Below are positions 9,261-19,623 of a stretch of 64,000 nucleotides of DNA, in pieces. The position numbers and the translations under genes were made by a program. How positions within the stretch are numbered: the first letter of the stretch is position 1; every line of letters starts with the position of its first letter. Below the pieces are notes generated by a model. The model was not told where the DNA came from, searched no databases, and saw only the letters and a list, made by a program, of their open reading frames with translations. Source of the DNA: Acidobacteriota bacterium (GTDB taxonomy: Bacteria; Acidobacteriota; Terriglobia; Versatilivoradales; Versatilivoraceae); NCBI GenBank assembly GCA_022826755.1, contig JAJDUG010000077.1, positions 1 through 64,000 on the forward strand, given 5' to 3'.

Positions 9261-9289
9261 AACTTAAATCCAGCCCCGCCCGCTGTCAA
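9261..9289 (-). promoter_or_regulatory. Sigma70-type promoter of the DUF1501 gene
   Basis: On the minus strand TTGACA (9284-9289) and TAAGTT (9261-9266) are separated by exactly 17 bases. This is a near-consensus promoter placed about 35 bases before the start codon at 9227. It probably drives the DUF1501, lipoprotein and symporter genes. Confidence 0.65.
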
Positions 9290-9374
9290 GGAGAATCGGG
9301 CAGGTTGGCCGTCCTCTTTCGTTTTCCGGCGCGGGAGGCCCAATGCGAGGATGGTCGGGCGAACGGGAACAACC

Positions 9375-9395
9375 GGGCAGCCACAAGGGTTGCCC
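9375..9395. repeat. Short hairpin repeat
   Basis: GGGCAGCC, five bases, then GGTTGCCC form an imperfect stem-loop. It is followed by a GTTGGGCGCAACC second stem. It looks like a dispersed repeat unit rather than a terminator, as no T-run follows. Confidence 0.4.
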
Positions 9396-9599
9396 CTGCG
9401 TTGGGCGCAACCTGGGATGGACCCTGCCCCCTTCCCCACCCCTCTCCAGGCCCCATGCTAGAATGCAGATATCTCTCGGGAATTCCAGGCTGTTGTCGAC
9501 GGTTCCGGAGACCGGCATCGCAATTGCTCCGGTGGAATCCCTTCTTTACTGGACAGGCACGACGTCCATCTCGACCGGAGCAGCCCACAGGCAACCGGC

Positions 9600-11366
<1,767 letters not shown>

Positions 11367-11420
11367 AGCGCGCTTCTCACCCGGTCGCTGGATGGATCCC
11401 GTAAAGACTGCTTGTCTTCA

Positions 11421-11534
11421 GCATCGCAGGGAAACTGAGCGGCAGACAACGGGATAGCATGCGGGCGGGACGCCCGCACTCCCGGGTGGGCCTCCTCCCA
11501 TCACTCTTGCTCCTAGAGAAGGCAGGCGCCGGCT
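11421..11534. repeat. Dispersed repeat, copy 1 of a ~115-base unit
   Basis: About 115 bases match 61991-62105 with scattered differences: both begin GCAT(C/T)GCAGGGAAACTGAG, contain ACGGGA(T/C)AGCATGCGGGCG, then the palindromic core and CCTCCTCCCA, and end GGCAGGCGCCGGC. No open reading frame is shared convincingly. It lies between convergent genes. Confidence 0.75.
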
Positions 11535-13061
11535 TCAGGAGCCGCCGAAGCGGAAGGAGAATAGGTCGGCATCCTTCAACACCACCCGCAGCCGAACGGG
11601 CTTTCCCGCCAGCGTTCCCAGGTCGGCGCCGCCTCTCCAGGCCACCGGGCCGTCGATACGGTCGCCAAAGATCTCCGGTGATTCCGCCAGGCTGAAGCCC
11701 GGCACCGGCCGGCCGGCGGCATCCTGAATTTCCACCTGCAGGCTGCCGGCCGCCGAGGTGGCGTAGTTCATGCTCAGTTCCCTGCCCTGAAACACCAGCG
11801 GCCGGGTCACCAGCTCCCCGCCGCTCAGGCCCGCCCGAGCCGAGACGAAGCCGTCGATCCGCAGGGTGTAGCGCCGCAGCCGCGAGGCCTTCCCGTTGGC
11901 GGTCCAATAGCCTCCTTCATTGATATAGAGCGAGAGCTCGTCCGGCCGGTCGTTCGTTTCCGCCGGGGTCACCAGCAACCCGTAAGCGGGAAAGGAGGCG
12001 GGATAGATCCAGCGCTCCCTGCGGGGGCCGGGGCGGATGAAGGCTTCTCCCCAGCGCTTGAAGGAGAGGCCGTCCCGGCTGCTCATGAACAGGGTCTCCG
12101 AGATGGAGCCGTAGCGGTAGGAGGGATGCTCGGTAATCGGCAGCCCCTTTTCGATCTCGCGCCCGGCCATGAACCGTCCCGGAAACCCCACCAGCAGATG
12201 GGGAGCCCGGTAGTAGGGCCGGACCTGGTTGAGGTAGAGCTGCTCGCGGGGAGCCCCGGGGTATTGAAGCCAGCGGGCTTCGCTCCAGTTGAGAAAATCC
12301 GGCGAGGTGCAGGTCATCACGTCCCGAGACGGCCCCTTCGGGTCGAGCCCCAACTGCGGCCCCTCGGGGCGAATCTCGTCGTTGGGGCCGCGGATTTCCC
12401 GATAGTAGGCCCGGTAGCTCTGTCGCTCACCGTCCCAGAAGGCCACGTTCTGGGAGTCGAACTTGCCCCGGGTGATCACCGGAGAATCACTCATCTTCCG
12501 CCAGCGAATCCCGTCGGGGGAGGCGAAGGCATAGAGTCCGCGCGGATCGCTCAGCGCCGCCAGGGCCTTATAGCGCTCCTCGGGCCTGGCGGCGGGGTTG
12601 GTGTCCTTGAAGGGAACGAAGGTGTTGGCCACTTCCCCGGACAGGATGATGTTGTTCTTCCTGGAGCCCTGGAACTCCACCAGGCCCAACTCCGGCCTTA
12701 CCCAGTGGATTCCGTCCCGGCTCTCGGCCAGGCACACCGACAGGGTCGGTTGCTTTCCGATCCCGGGCCAGGAGGCCGCCCGGTAGACCATGCGGTAGCG
12801 GTCCCCGTCCCGAAACAGCGTGTTGTACCCGGAATATCCTCCCTCCCAGGGCCGGTCATGAGTGAAGACCACCTCCCGTTCCAGCGGGGAGTTCAGGCGC
12901 AGCTCGAACGTCCCGCCGGTTCGCTCGATCAGGCTGCCGTCCACCAGGAGCTGGCGCCGGGATCCGATATCGACAGGCGCTTCCGGTTGAGCGGCACAGC
13001 CGTTCCAGAATGCTCCAAGGCCGATGAGGCCCAACAAGGCTGCAACGAAATGAACCCGCAT
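11535..13061 (-). CDS. Lipoprotein with glycosidase-like beta-propeller
   Basis: A 508-residue lipoprotein: hydrophobic N-terminus and lipobox FWNGC (cysteine about residue 22). The rest has repeated short blades of the form (D/S)G..W and Y..LFRDGDRYRMVYR, SRDGIHWVRP, SPDGIRWRKM and SRDGLSFKRW, resembling five-bladed propellers of GH32/43/62-type glycosidases and the related uncharacterised families of Planctomycetes. The C-terminal 110 residues look like a beta-sandwich. No catalytic residues can be named with safety, so glycan hydrolysis is an inference. It follows the small secreted-protein gene by 34 bases on the same strand. Confidence 0.75.
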   Translation of the reverse strand: MRVHFVAALLGLIGLGAFWNGCAAQPEAPVDIGSRRQLLVDGSLIERTGGTFELRLNSPLEREVVFTHDRPWEGGYSGYNTLFRDGDRYRMVYRAASWPGIGKQPTLSVCLAESRDGIHWVRPELGLVEFQGSRKNNIILSGEVANTFVPFKDTNPAARPEERYKALAALSDPRGLYAFASPDGIRWRKMSDSPVITRGKFDSQNVAFWDGERQSYRAYYREIRGPNDEIRPEGPQLGLDPKGPSRDVMTCTSPDFLNWSEARWLQYPGAPREQLYLNQVRPYYRAPHLLVGFPGRFMAGREIEKGLPITEHPSYRYGSISETLFMSSRDGLSFKRWGEAFIRPGPRRERWIYPASFPAYGLLVTPAETNDRPDELSLYINEGGYWTANGKASRLRRYTLRIDGFVSARAGLSGGELVTRPLVFQGRELSMNYATSAAGSLQVEIQDAAGRPVPGFSLAESPEIFGDRIDGPVAWRGGADLGTLAGKPVRLRVVLKDADLFSFRFGGS

Positions 13062-13095
13062 TTCTCACCAGGTCGCCGGCGGCATTAGAAGTCGT

Positions 13096-13332
13096 TCACT
13101 TGTTCAAGACAACCACATTCAATGGTTGATTCACATCCACGTGTCCAGCCACATCCAGCACCTCTACGTAGCACGGGTTGAATCTTGCCCCGCACTCCGA
13201 ACCTTGTGCGCGCACCACCGGCTGCACCGTGCAGGCCCCTTGAAGCGCCAGCATCGCAAGCGATACCGCGATGACGCCGAATACCACCCGGCTGTACCAG
13301 TCCGCCAGGAATCCGTCTTGTCTGGTTGTCAT
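13096..13332 (-). CDS. Small membrane-anchored or secreted protein with conserved Cys motif
   Basis: A 78-residue protein. An excellent ribosome site AAGGAGGG precedes the ATG, which supports a real gene. One hydrophobic helix (about 13-33) follows a WYSRVV motif; the remainder has CGARFNPCYVEV with two cysteines and a short beta-rich tail. Small proteins of this design recur in uncultured marine and soil lineages, function unknown. Probably transcribed with the downstream propeller lipoprotein. Confidence 0.7.
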   Translation of the reverse strand: MTTRQDGFLADWYSRVVFGVIAVSLAMLALQGACTVQPVVRAQGSECGARFNPCYVEVLDVAGHVDVNQPLNVVVLNK

Positions 13333-13455
13333 TATTCCCTCCTTGTCAGGGGTGTCTTCATACTCTTCAACTTCGCCGGGTGATAAATACTCGGCAAGGT
13401 CCCTTCCATCTTTTCAGCCTCGGTTTGTCCCAAAGCTGTTGCGCGGCTTTCTGTA

Positions 13456-14478
13456 CTAGTCGTTGCTGGCCCCTTCCTCTTCGCCGATACCCAGCGCCGT
13501 GGCGGCATTCCGCCAGAAGAGGCCCTCGACCTGGTCCTTGGAGAGACCGGCGATCTCGGCAGCGAACTTCATGGAGAGGATCTGCTCATAGACTGCCAGG
13601 ATGGGCCGGCCGTCGCAGTGCGGGAACTGAAGGTCGCCCCGGTCGGCATCGTAGTGCTCCCAGGCACGCCCCAGGGCGGCGTAGTGGCCGTGAAAGAAGG
13701 CCGCTCCCACCCCATCCGAGCCCCAGAAAATGCGTCGGGTGTCCTCTTTGGTGAGCAGGGAGATGTAGGGCCGGGGGTCCGTCACCGCCGAAGTGTCGTA
13801 GTGGATGTTGGGCATGTCCCTGAGCCGCTCCACCGCCTCCTGCATGGGCCAGTAGGTGAAGCTGCGGGCGCAGTGGGCCAGCAGCCACTTGAGGTTGGGA
13901 TAGCGCTTGGTGGTGTACTCTTCCAGGTCCTGCAGGTTGAGGTGGTCGGCGCAGCCGTGAAATCGGGACAGGTGCATGGTCACCCACAAGCCGTGGTGGT
14001 TGGCGAATTCCATCTGCTCGTGGGGCAGAAACTCATGGATGCGGCACTGGGCGATATCCCCGGTGACCGAGTGGGTGCGGTAGGGCTTCAAGCCGACGAA
14101 CTGGGGGTGCTTGAGGTCCCGTTCGATATCCTTCAGATTGCAGGAGGGAGTCACCAGGCGGTTGTGACGGACGCCGGGCACCCCCTCGATCTCGCTACGG
14201 TTCAACTCCACGTGTTTGGCCACGTCGGTTCCCGGGAAGGGGTGTCCCAGGATGAGGTACTGCATGCGCCGGCCCGGGTAGAGGACCTCGGCCCACTGGT
14301 TCAAGGTCTCCAGGTCGTTGTCCTCCTTCTTGAGCGAATCCGGATCCACTCCGGTAACGGCGGAGCGCCAGAAGCAATGTATGTGGGCGTCCAGGATTCG
14401 GGAAGGAACGAAGTCCGCCAGTTCCTCCTCCCAGACCTGCCGATCGCAGTCGCGGTAGTCGATGTTTGCTTGAGCCAT
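13456..14478 (-). CDS. Amidohydrolase family protein (COG2159-like)
   Basis: A 340-residue metal-dependent TIM-barrel hydrolase/decarboxylase. The ATG at 14478 follows AGGAGGAAG. The metal-binding DAHIHCFW motif lies near residue 30; conserved His in VTMHLSRFHG and LLAHCARS, and the late Asp in FWGSDGVG complete the usual set for Amidohydro_2. Members hydrolyse or decarboxylate small aromatic or lactone substrates. It lies 61 bases after the symporter gene on the same strand, suggesting that the symporter brings in the substrate or a precursor. Confidence 0.85.
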   Translation of the reverse strand: MAQANIDYRDCDRQVWEEELADFVPSRILDAHIHCFWRSAVTGVDPDSLKKEDNDLETLNQWAEVLYPGRRMQYLILGHPFPGTDVAKHVELNRSEIEGVPGVRHNRLVTPSCNLKDIERDLKHPQFVGLKPYRTHSVTGDIAQCRIHEFLPHEQMEFANHHGLWVTMHLSRFHGCADHLNLQDLEEYTTKRYPNLKWLLAHCARSFTYWPMQEAVERLRDMPNIHYDTSAVTDPRPYISLLTKEDTRRIFWGSDGVGAAFFHGHYAALGRAWEHYDADRGDLQFPHCDGRPILAVYEQILSMKFAAEIAGLSKDQVEGLFWRNAATALGIGEEEGASND

Positions 14479-14539
14479 GGATCTTCCTCCTGGAACACGG
14501 TAATTTCGGACGATTCTAGAACAATCTGCTCAGTACTCT

Positions 14540-16045
14540 CTACCCCGAACCCGCCGTCCTCCGGCGCAGCACCAGGCTGGTGGCCATGGCTACCGACACC
14601 AGCACCAGGTGGCCGAGGATCCCGGTCAGCCACAAGCTGAGGGTGCAGTTGAAGCTCCCCAGATCGAGGATGGGCTCGGTGTTTCCCGGCAGCCTCACCT
14701 GGGTCAGGGTTGCCCAGGCCGTAAACAGGAGACAGGCCAGGATGCCCAGGTAGGCTCCCCGGGCCAGCGTCCAGCGGAACAGCATGCCCACCGCGAACAG
14801 TCCCAGGATGCCCCCGGTGAAGATCATGGTCATGGTGAGGGAGAACTCGACCAGGGAGGCGCTGTCGATCCGGGTCCACTGGAGCGCCAGAAAAATGGAG
14901 GCGGCGCCCAGGCCGACGACCGAGATCCTGCCCGTCAGCAGCCTCAGGCCTTCGGAGGCGCGGGGGTGCAGCTTGCCGAAGAAGTCGTTGACCACTACGG
15001 TCGCCATCGAATTGAGGTCCGAATCCAGCGAGGACATGGCAGCGGCGATGAGTGCGGCCAGCACCATGCCCTTGAGACCCACCGGGAAGTGGGTGCTGAC
15101 GAAGTAGGGAACGATGCGGTCCTTGACCGCCATGACATCCGGCGGCACCGTCTCGGCGCTGAACTGGTAGAAGGACCAGAGGAGCGCCCCCAGCAGCATG
15201 AACAGCAGCCAAACCGGCACGCAGGCGCCCGCCCCCATGACGGCGCCTCGAACGGCTTCCCGATCGGACCGGGCCAACAGGTAGCGCTGCACGTTGTGCT
15301 GGTTGCAGCAGAAAGACTGCAGCCAGGCCACTATCGAACCAGCAATCAGGAGCCACTGGTTGTTTTGGGTCGCGTCCCACTGCCAGCGGCCGATCTCGAA
15401 CTTGCCCCCCTCCCAGGCGGCGGCAAAGATCCGCGAAGGGCCGGCCTCTGAGCTGAACAGGATGAGCAGGATGCAGAGCAGCCCCCCTCCCACCAGGAAA
15501 ATGCCCTGCACGACATCGGTCCAGACCACGGCCTGGATGCCCCCGATCAGGGTGTAGAGCACGGTTACCGCACCCAGAAGGAGGATCACGGCGGTGACGT
15601 TCCACCCGGTCAGCAGGGCCGTGGCCAGCGCCAGGAAGTAGTAGGTGACGCTGACGTCGGCCACCCGGCTGACCAGAAAGGTGGCGGCGCCGTAGGCGCG
15701 CGCCGGGTAGCCGAACCGCTGCTGCAGGTATTCGTAGGCCGTCATGCGCACGCTGCGCCGGTAGAACACCACGATGCGCCGGGCCAGCAGCAGCATCACG
15801 ACCAGCGGCACCAGGTGGGAGGGAATCAGAAACATGTTGTCGTGGAAGACGTTTCCGGGGTGTCCCACGAAGGTGGCGCTCCCGCAAATGGTGCCCAGGA
15901 TGGAGAAGGCCACCACCCAGCCCGGAACGCTGCGCGCGGCCAGGAAGTAGTCCTCGGTGGTCTTTTGCCGGCGGGAAAAGTAGACCCCCAGCAGGGCCAC
16001 CCCGCTCAGGTAAACCACGACGATGCTGGTATCTATGGGCGACAC
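14540..16045 (-). CDS. Sodium:solute symporter (SSS family)
   Basis: About 501 residues from a GTG at 16045 that begins just before the first membrane helix (SPIDTSIVVVYLSG). The frame stays open for 105 codons upstream, but that part is arginine-rich and non-conserved-looking. Family hallmarks are EDYFLAARSVPGW after helix 1, AVVWTDVVQGIFL, and SSLDSDLNSMATVVV. Sodium-coupled importer in the inner membrane; the linked amidohydrolase gives the only substrate hint. The start is uncertain because no good ribosome site precedes it. Confidence 0.85.
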   Translation of the reverse strand: MSPIDTSIVVVYLSGVALLGVYFSRRQKTTEDYFLAARSVPGWVVAFSILGTICGSATFVGHPGNVFHDNMFLIPSHLVPLVVMLLLARRIVVFYRRSVRMTAYEYLQQRFGYPARAYGAATFLVSRVADVSVTYYFLALATALLTGWNVTAVILLLGAVTVLYTLIGGIQAVVWTDVVQGIFLVGGGLLCILLILFSSEAGPSRIFAAAWEGGKFEIGRWQWDATQNNQWLLIAGSIVAWLQSFCCNQHNVQRYLLARSDREAVRGAVMGAGACVPVWLLFMLLGALLWSFYQFSAETVPPDVMAVKDRIVPYFVSTHFPVGLKGMVLAALIAAAMSSLDSDLNSMATVVVNDFFGKLHPRASEGLRLLTGRISVVGLGAASIFLALQWTRIDSASLVEFSLTMTMIFTGGILGLFAVGMLFRWTLARGAYLGILACLLFTAWATLTQVRLPGNTEPILDLGSFNCTLSLWLTGILGHLVLVSVAMATSLVLRRRTAGSG

Positions 16046-16222
16046 GGTGGGCAGCCGTTTGGGCGAAGGGTTCTCGGATGCTGTTGAGAATTGCAGGCTG
16101 GCGGTCGAAGTGATCCGCAGCCGTCGACGGCGCTGGAATCCACTTGCTTCCGGATTGCCACTTAATCTATATCGGATGCTGATGGACTGTTCAACCAGGC
16201 TTTCCGGGGCAGCCCTTGGTTC

Positions 16223-16250
16223 TTGACAGAGCACATGCACCGGATAGAAT
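16223..16250 (+). promoter_or_regulatory. Sigma70-type promoter candidate
   Basis: TTGACA (16223-16228), 16 bases, TAGAAT (16245-16250). It points toward the mazF relic and, about 400 bases further, the ECF sigma gene. It may be the former toxin-antitoxin promoter. Confidence 0.45.
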
Positions 16251-16259
16251 GGCATGTAG

Positions 16260-16532
16260 ATACGTTTCAGTCGAGAGTTCAACCGCAAGACTGGCTTGCT
16301 GATTTGCTGCCCGATAAGTACCAGCATTCGCGGCGCCGCCACTGAAGTGCCGATTTCCAATCTCGGAAAACCTTCCGTAATCGTGGCGAGCTTGATTCAA
16401 ACCCTTTCCTGGAAAGATCGCAGCGTTAAGAAAGTCGTGGTGGCGGATCGAGAGAATTTCCGCGAAACCTTGTTGAGGCTCCTCCCGCTCATTGGAGCGA
16501 CGGAAATCATTGAGGAGTCGATGCAACCATAG
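16260..16532 (+). pseudogene. Remnant of a MazF/PemK-family toxin gene
   Basis: The frame ending at the TAG at 16530-16532 encodes about 90 residues that match the C-terminal two-thirds of MazF/PemK ribonucleases: FNRKTGLLICCPIS (compare the YN-KTG-CP block of MazF), then EVPI, VIVASLIQTLSWKDR (ADQVKS-W-R in MazF), and LLRLLPLIG. The N-terminal strand with the conserved GD(I/V)W and EQ-G-RP motifs is absent, a stop lies upstream in frame, and there is no ATG, so it is judged a 5'-truncated relic. A TTG at 16296 could still start a 78-residue fragment. No mazE is visible. Confidence 0.65.
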
Positions 16533-16646
16533 CGTCTCCCCATAAGATGAAGAATTCTTCAAAGGAACCGGCGCCCGGATGCGTCCCATCCATTAGCCCG
16601 CATATCTGAACGAAAACGCCATCATTGCCCCCTCACAGACTATTGG

Positions 16647-17213
16647 ATGTATGCTGCGCCCGACGGAATGACTGACGTCGACGATGAAATCCTGGCTCGC
16701 AGGGCCGCCGCGGGGGACAGGAACGCCTTTTCGGAGTTGTTGGAGCGCCACTACGGTCTGATCTACCGCGTCGGGGCCCGCATGCTCGGCAACGGAGCGG
16801 AGGCGGAGGATCTGGCCCAGGATGTCTGCCTGGGGCTGGTGACCCGGCTGGCCTCCTACGGCGGGCAGAGCCGATTCGCCACCTGGCTCTACCGGGTGGT
16901 GGTGAACGCGGCCCGGGACGCCATGCGCCGCGCCGCCACCCGGCGCCGAAACGAGCGGGAATACGGCGAGGGTGACGGCCTCGGCCATCGCTCAACCGGT
17001 ACCGGCGAGGATTCCATTTGGCTGCAACAAGTGCTGGGCGGGTTGAGCGAAGAGCTGCGAACCACGGTGATCCTGGTGCTGGCGGAAGGTCTTAGGCACG
17101 AGGAAGCCGGCAAGATCCTGGGAGTCAGTGAAGCAACCGTCTCCTGGCGGCTGCACCAGGTACGCAAGCAGTTGCGCAGCCAAAAGGGAACAACGGAGAG
17201 GATGGCGCGGTGA
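16647..17213 (+). CDS. RNA polymerase ECF sigma factor (RpoE-like)
   Basis: A 188-residue ECF sigma factor. Region 2 (about 20-85) has AFSELLERHYGLIYRVGARML and AEDLAQDV plus the FATWLYRVVVNAARD helix that contacts the -10 element. A polar linker follows, then region 4 (about 125-180) with LSEELRTTVILVLAEGLRHEEAGKIL and an HTH GVSEATVSWRLHQVRKQL. A second ATG at 16668 gives MTDVDDEIL and is a plausible start. The stop overlaps the GTG of the next gene by four bases, so the vWA protein is probably its translationally coupled partner. Confidence 0.9.
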   Translation: MYAAPDGMTDVDDEILARRAAAGDRNAFSELLERHYGLIYRVGARMLGNGAEAEDLAQDVCLGLVTRLASYGGQSRFATWLYRVVVNAARDAMRRAATRRRNEREYGEGDGLGHRSTGTGEDSIWLQQVLGGLSEELRTTVILVLAEGLRHEEAGKILGVSEATVSWRLHQVRKQLRSQKGTTERMAR

Positions 17214-19522
17214 AAGACGAATTGGAAGGGCTGGAAGCCGAACTGAAGCGGAGGGCGCCCAAGCCGAAGCCGGAGGCGAGAAAGCAAGTCCTCTCCAAGG
17301 CCATGGAGGCCTTTGACAGGCAACACCAAGGATTGTCGGCTGAGCCGCGTCAGACAGGACAGGAGGTAAACGTCATGTCCTGGCTGAAACAGAAAATCCA
17401 TCCCCTTCAACTCCGTTATCTGGCGGCTGCCTGCGCCCTGTGCCTGGCGGTTGCCGGCGGCGCCGGTGCCTATTGGCTGCTCACCTGGTCCACCGAACCG
17501 GTGGAAACCAGCCAGGTTGCCAGGCTGGAGTCCGAATCTCCGGCGACCCCGGCAGCAGGCGAGTCTCTAAAGCCCCCGCAAGAGACTTCACCGGCCGAGA
17601 CCGCCGATCCTCGACCTGCAGGAGAGTCGTTGCCGGCGACGCCGGTAACGCCGGCGAGCCGACTCGCCAAGGAGGCAATCCAATCCTCGGCTGCCGTCCC
17701 TGAACCGGCGCCGGCAACCGAGACTGTCACGGTCGAGGCTACCGGTGAGGTGACGACACCGCCGGTAACGCCGAGTGTCGCCATCGAGGTCCCCGGCGAG
17801 GCATCGGTTCCGGGGTCCGAAACCGCCACGATTACCCATGCGAATCCCAACCAGCCGCCTGCGCCTGCTGCTGCCCCGCCTCCCCCTCCTCCTCCGCCAG
17901 CACCTATTGGCCCCGGGGCAGCCACCGGCCTCACACGTGGCGTCATAGGCGCCGCCCACCCGGGAGGCGTCTCCGCCTCAAGGTCCATGAATGTGCAAAG
18001 CCAGGTCGTGGGCCGCCTTTCCGCTCTCGGTCCCAGCCGGATGAGGATGATCGCCGAGGAATCCCTAGTGGTAAGGGAAAGAGGACCCCAGCCGGGGGAC
18101 CGCTTTGCCCGCGTCGATCCCAACCGGTTGAAGGTCGTTGCCGATGAACCCGTCTCGACCTTCTCGATCGACGTCGATACCGCTTCCTACAGTTTCTTGC
18201 GCGCCTCGCTGAAGCAGGGCGTGCTGCCGCCCAAGGAGGCCGTTCGCATCGAGGAGTTGATCAATTACTTTCCCTATGACTATCCGGCGCCATCGACTCG
18301 GGAGACCCCCTTTGCGACACAGGTAACCGTGTTGCCTGCTCCCTGGAACCCCTCGACCCGTCTGATGCATATCGGCATCCGCGGGTATGAGTTGACGGGT
18401 CCGCCTCCACGGGCCAACCTGGTGTTTCTGATCGACACCTCGGGTTCCATGGGCCAGCCCAACAAACTGCCTCTACTGGTCAATTCTCTCCGCATGCTCC
18501 TTCATTCTCTGAAGGCTGCCGACCGGGTGGCCATTGTGACTTATGCGGGATCGTCGGCCACGGCATTGGAGCCCACCCCGGTGAGCGAGCGGGAGAAGAT
18601 CCTGGCCGTCCTCGGCCAACTGAGAGCCGGCGGCTCTACCGCCGGCGCCTCGGGGATTCAACGCGCCTACCGGCTGGCCCGGCAGCACTTCATCGCCGAT
18701 GGCGTCAACCGCGTGATCCTGGCCACCGATGGGGACTTCAACGTGGGGGTCACCGATGTCGACCAGCTCCAGGGCTATATCGAGCGCCAGCGGAAGAGCG
18801 GCGTGTTCCTTTCGGTCCTCGGATTCGGGACGGGAAACCTGAATGACCGGCTCATGCAGGCCCTGGCGCAGAACGGCAACGGCGTCGCCGCCTACATCGA
18901 CACCCTTTCCGAGGCCCAAAAGGTCCTGGTGGAGGAAGCCACCTCCACGCTCTTTCCCATCGCCAAGGATGTCAAGATCCAGGTCGAGTTCAACCCGGCC
19001 CGAGTGAGCGAGTATCGCTTGATCGGCTACGAGAGCCGCATGCTGGCCCGCGAGGACTTTCAAAACGACCGGGTGGACGCCGGCGAGGTCGGCTCCGGCC
19101 ACCGGGTGACTGCGATTTATGAAATCACCCCGGTCGGTTCCGGCGGGGAACGGGTGCCGCCGCTACGCTATGGACCGGAAAAGAAGCCTGCGCCGAGCGC
19201 GGGAAGCGGCGAATACGCCTTCGTGAAGATCCGCTACAAGTTGCCCGAATCGGACACCAGCACCCTGATTTCCCAAGCGGTGACCACTGCCAACCAACAT
19301 GATCGGATCGAGCAGGCTCCCCTGGACGTGCGTTTTGCGGCCGCGGTGGCGGGATTTGGTCAACTGCTGCGGGGAAGCCCTTATACGGGGAAGTTCGATT
19401 ACGACAACGCGGTCGAGCTGGCCCGGGGCGCTCGCGGGGAGGACCGTTTCGGCTATCGCTCCGAGTTTCTGCAACTGGTGCGGCTGGCCCGGTCGGCAGC
19501 CCAGCCCGCGATTGCTCCCTGA
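17210..19522 (+). CDS. Membrane-anchored vWA-domain protein (YfbK/DUF3520 type) coupled to the sigma factor
   Basis: A 770-residue protein starting at a GTG that overlaps the sigma gene (GTGA). Residues 1-68 are a basic cytoplasmic segment, 69-91 a single membrane helix, and 100-245 a Pro/Ala/Thr-rich linker with a polyproline run. From about 300 comes the YfbK-type N-terminal domain (FSIDVDTASYSFLR), then a vWA domain with an intact MIDAS motif DTSGS (409-413), and a C-terminal DUF3520-like domain. vWA domains bind proteins through a metal ion. The position after an ECF sigma gene and the short cytoplasmic tail suggest it senses the envelope and restrains the sigma factor, but no zinc-finger anti-sigma motif is present. 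Confidence 0.88.
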   Translation: MKDELEGLEAELKRRAPKPKPEARKQVLSKAMEAFDRQHQGLSAEPRQTGQEVNVMSWLKQKIHPLQLRYLAAACALCLAVAGGAGAYWLLTWSTEPVETSQVARLESESPATPAAGESLKPPQETSPAETADPRPAGESLPATPVTPASRLAKEAIQSSAAVPEPAPATETVTVEATGEVTTPPVTPSVAIEVPGEASVPGSETATITHANPNQPPAPAAAPPPPPPPPAPIGPGAATGLTRGVIGAAHPGGVSASRSMNVQSQVVGRLSALGPSRMRMIAEESLVVRERGPQPGDRFARVDPNRLKVVADEPVSTFSIDVDTASYSFLRASLKQGVLPPKEAVRIEELINYFPYDYPAPSTRETPFATQVTVLPAPWNPSTRLMHIGIRGYELTGPPPRANLVFLIDTSGSMGQPNKLPLLVNSLRMLLHSLKAADRVAIVTYAGSSATALEPTPVSEREKILAVLGQLRAGGSTAGASGIQRAYRLARQHFIADGVNRVILATDGDFNVGVTDVDQLQGYIERQRKSGVFLSVLGFGTGNLNDRLMQALAQNGNGVAAYIDTLSEAQKVLVEEATSTLFPIAKDVKIQVEFNPARVSEYRLIGYESRMLAREDFQNDRVDAGEVGSGHRVTAIYEITPVGSGGERVPPLRYGPEKKPAPSAGSGEYAFVKIRYKLPESDTSTLISQAVTTANQHDRIEQAPLDVRFAAAVAGFGQLLRGSPYTGKFDYDNAVELARGARGEDRFGYRSEFLQLVRLARSAAQPAIAP

Positions 19523-19623
19523 TTGACTGCTTTACAATTCCTACCCTAGGCGCTATGGTTGCGCCCCGAAATCGGTTGGGTCCGAAACCGATTCCAGTCC
19601 TTTCCTTTCCACCCACCACCGGG

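Larger units (their letters stand above)
9228..9599. other. Divergent intergenic region with promoters and a hairpin repeat
   Basis: No gene. It holds the minus-strand promoter at 9261-9289, an imperfect hairpin repeat at 9375-9395 (GGGCAG...TTGCCC), and on the plus strand TGCTAGAAT ending at 9464, a possible extended -10 for the ABC exporter gene at 9600, without a good -35. Confidence 0.5.
16046..16646. other. Divergent intergenic region with a degraded gene
   Basis: A 601-base gap between the symporter and the sigma factor, visibly less GC-rich than its flanks. It contains a plus-strand promoter-like site (16223-16250) and a mazF relic (16260-16532). Nothing else was recognised. Confidence 0.55.

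Noticed and set aside
16191-16589. Minus-strand frame opposite the mazF relic
   Set aside because: No start signal or family likeness; the plus strand matches MazF.
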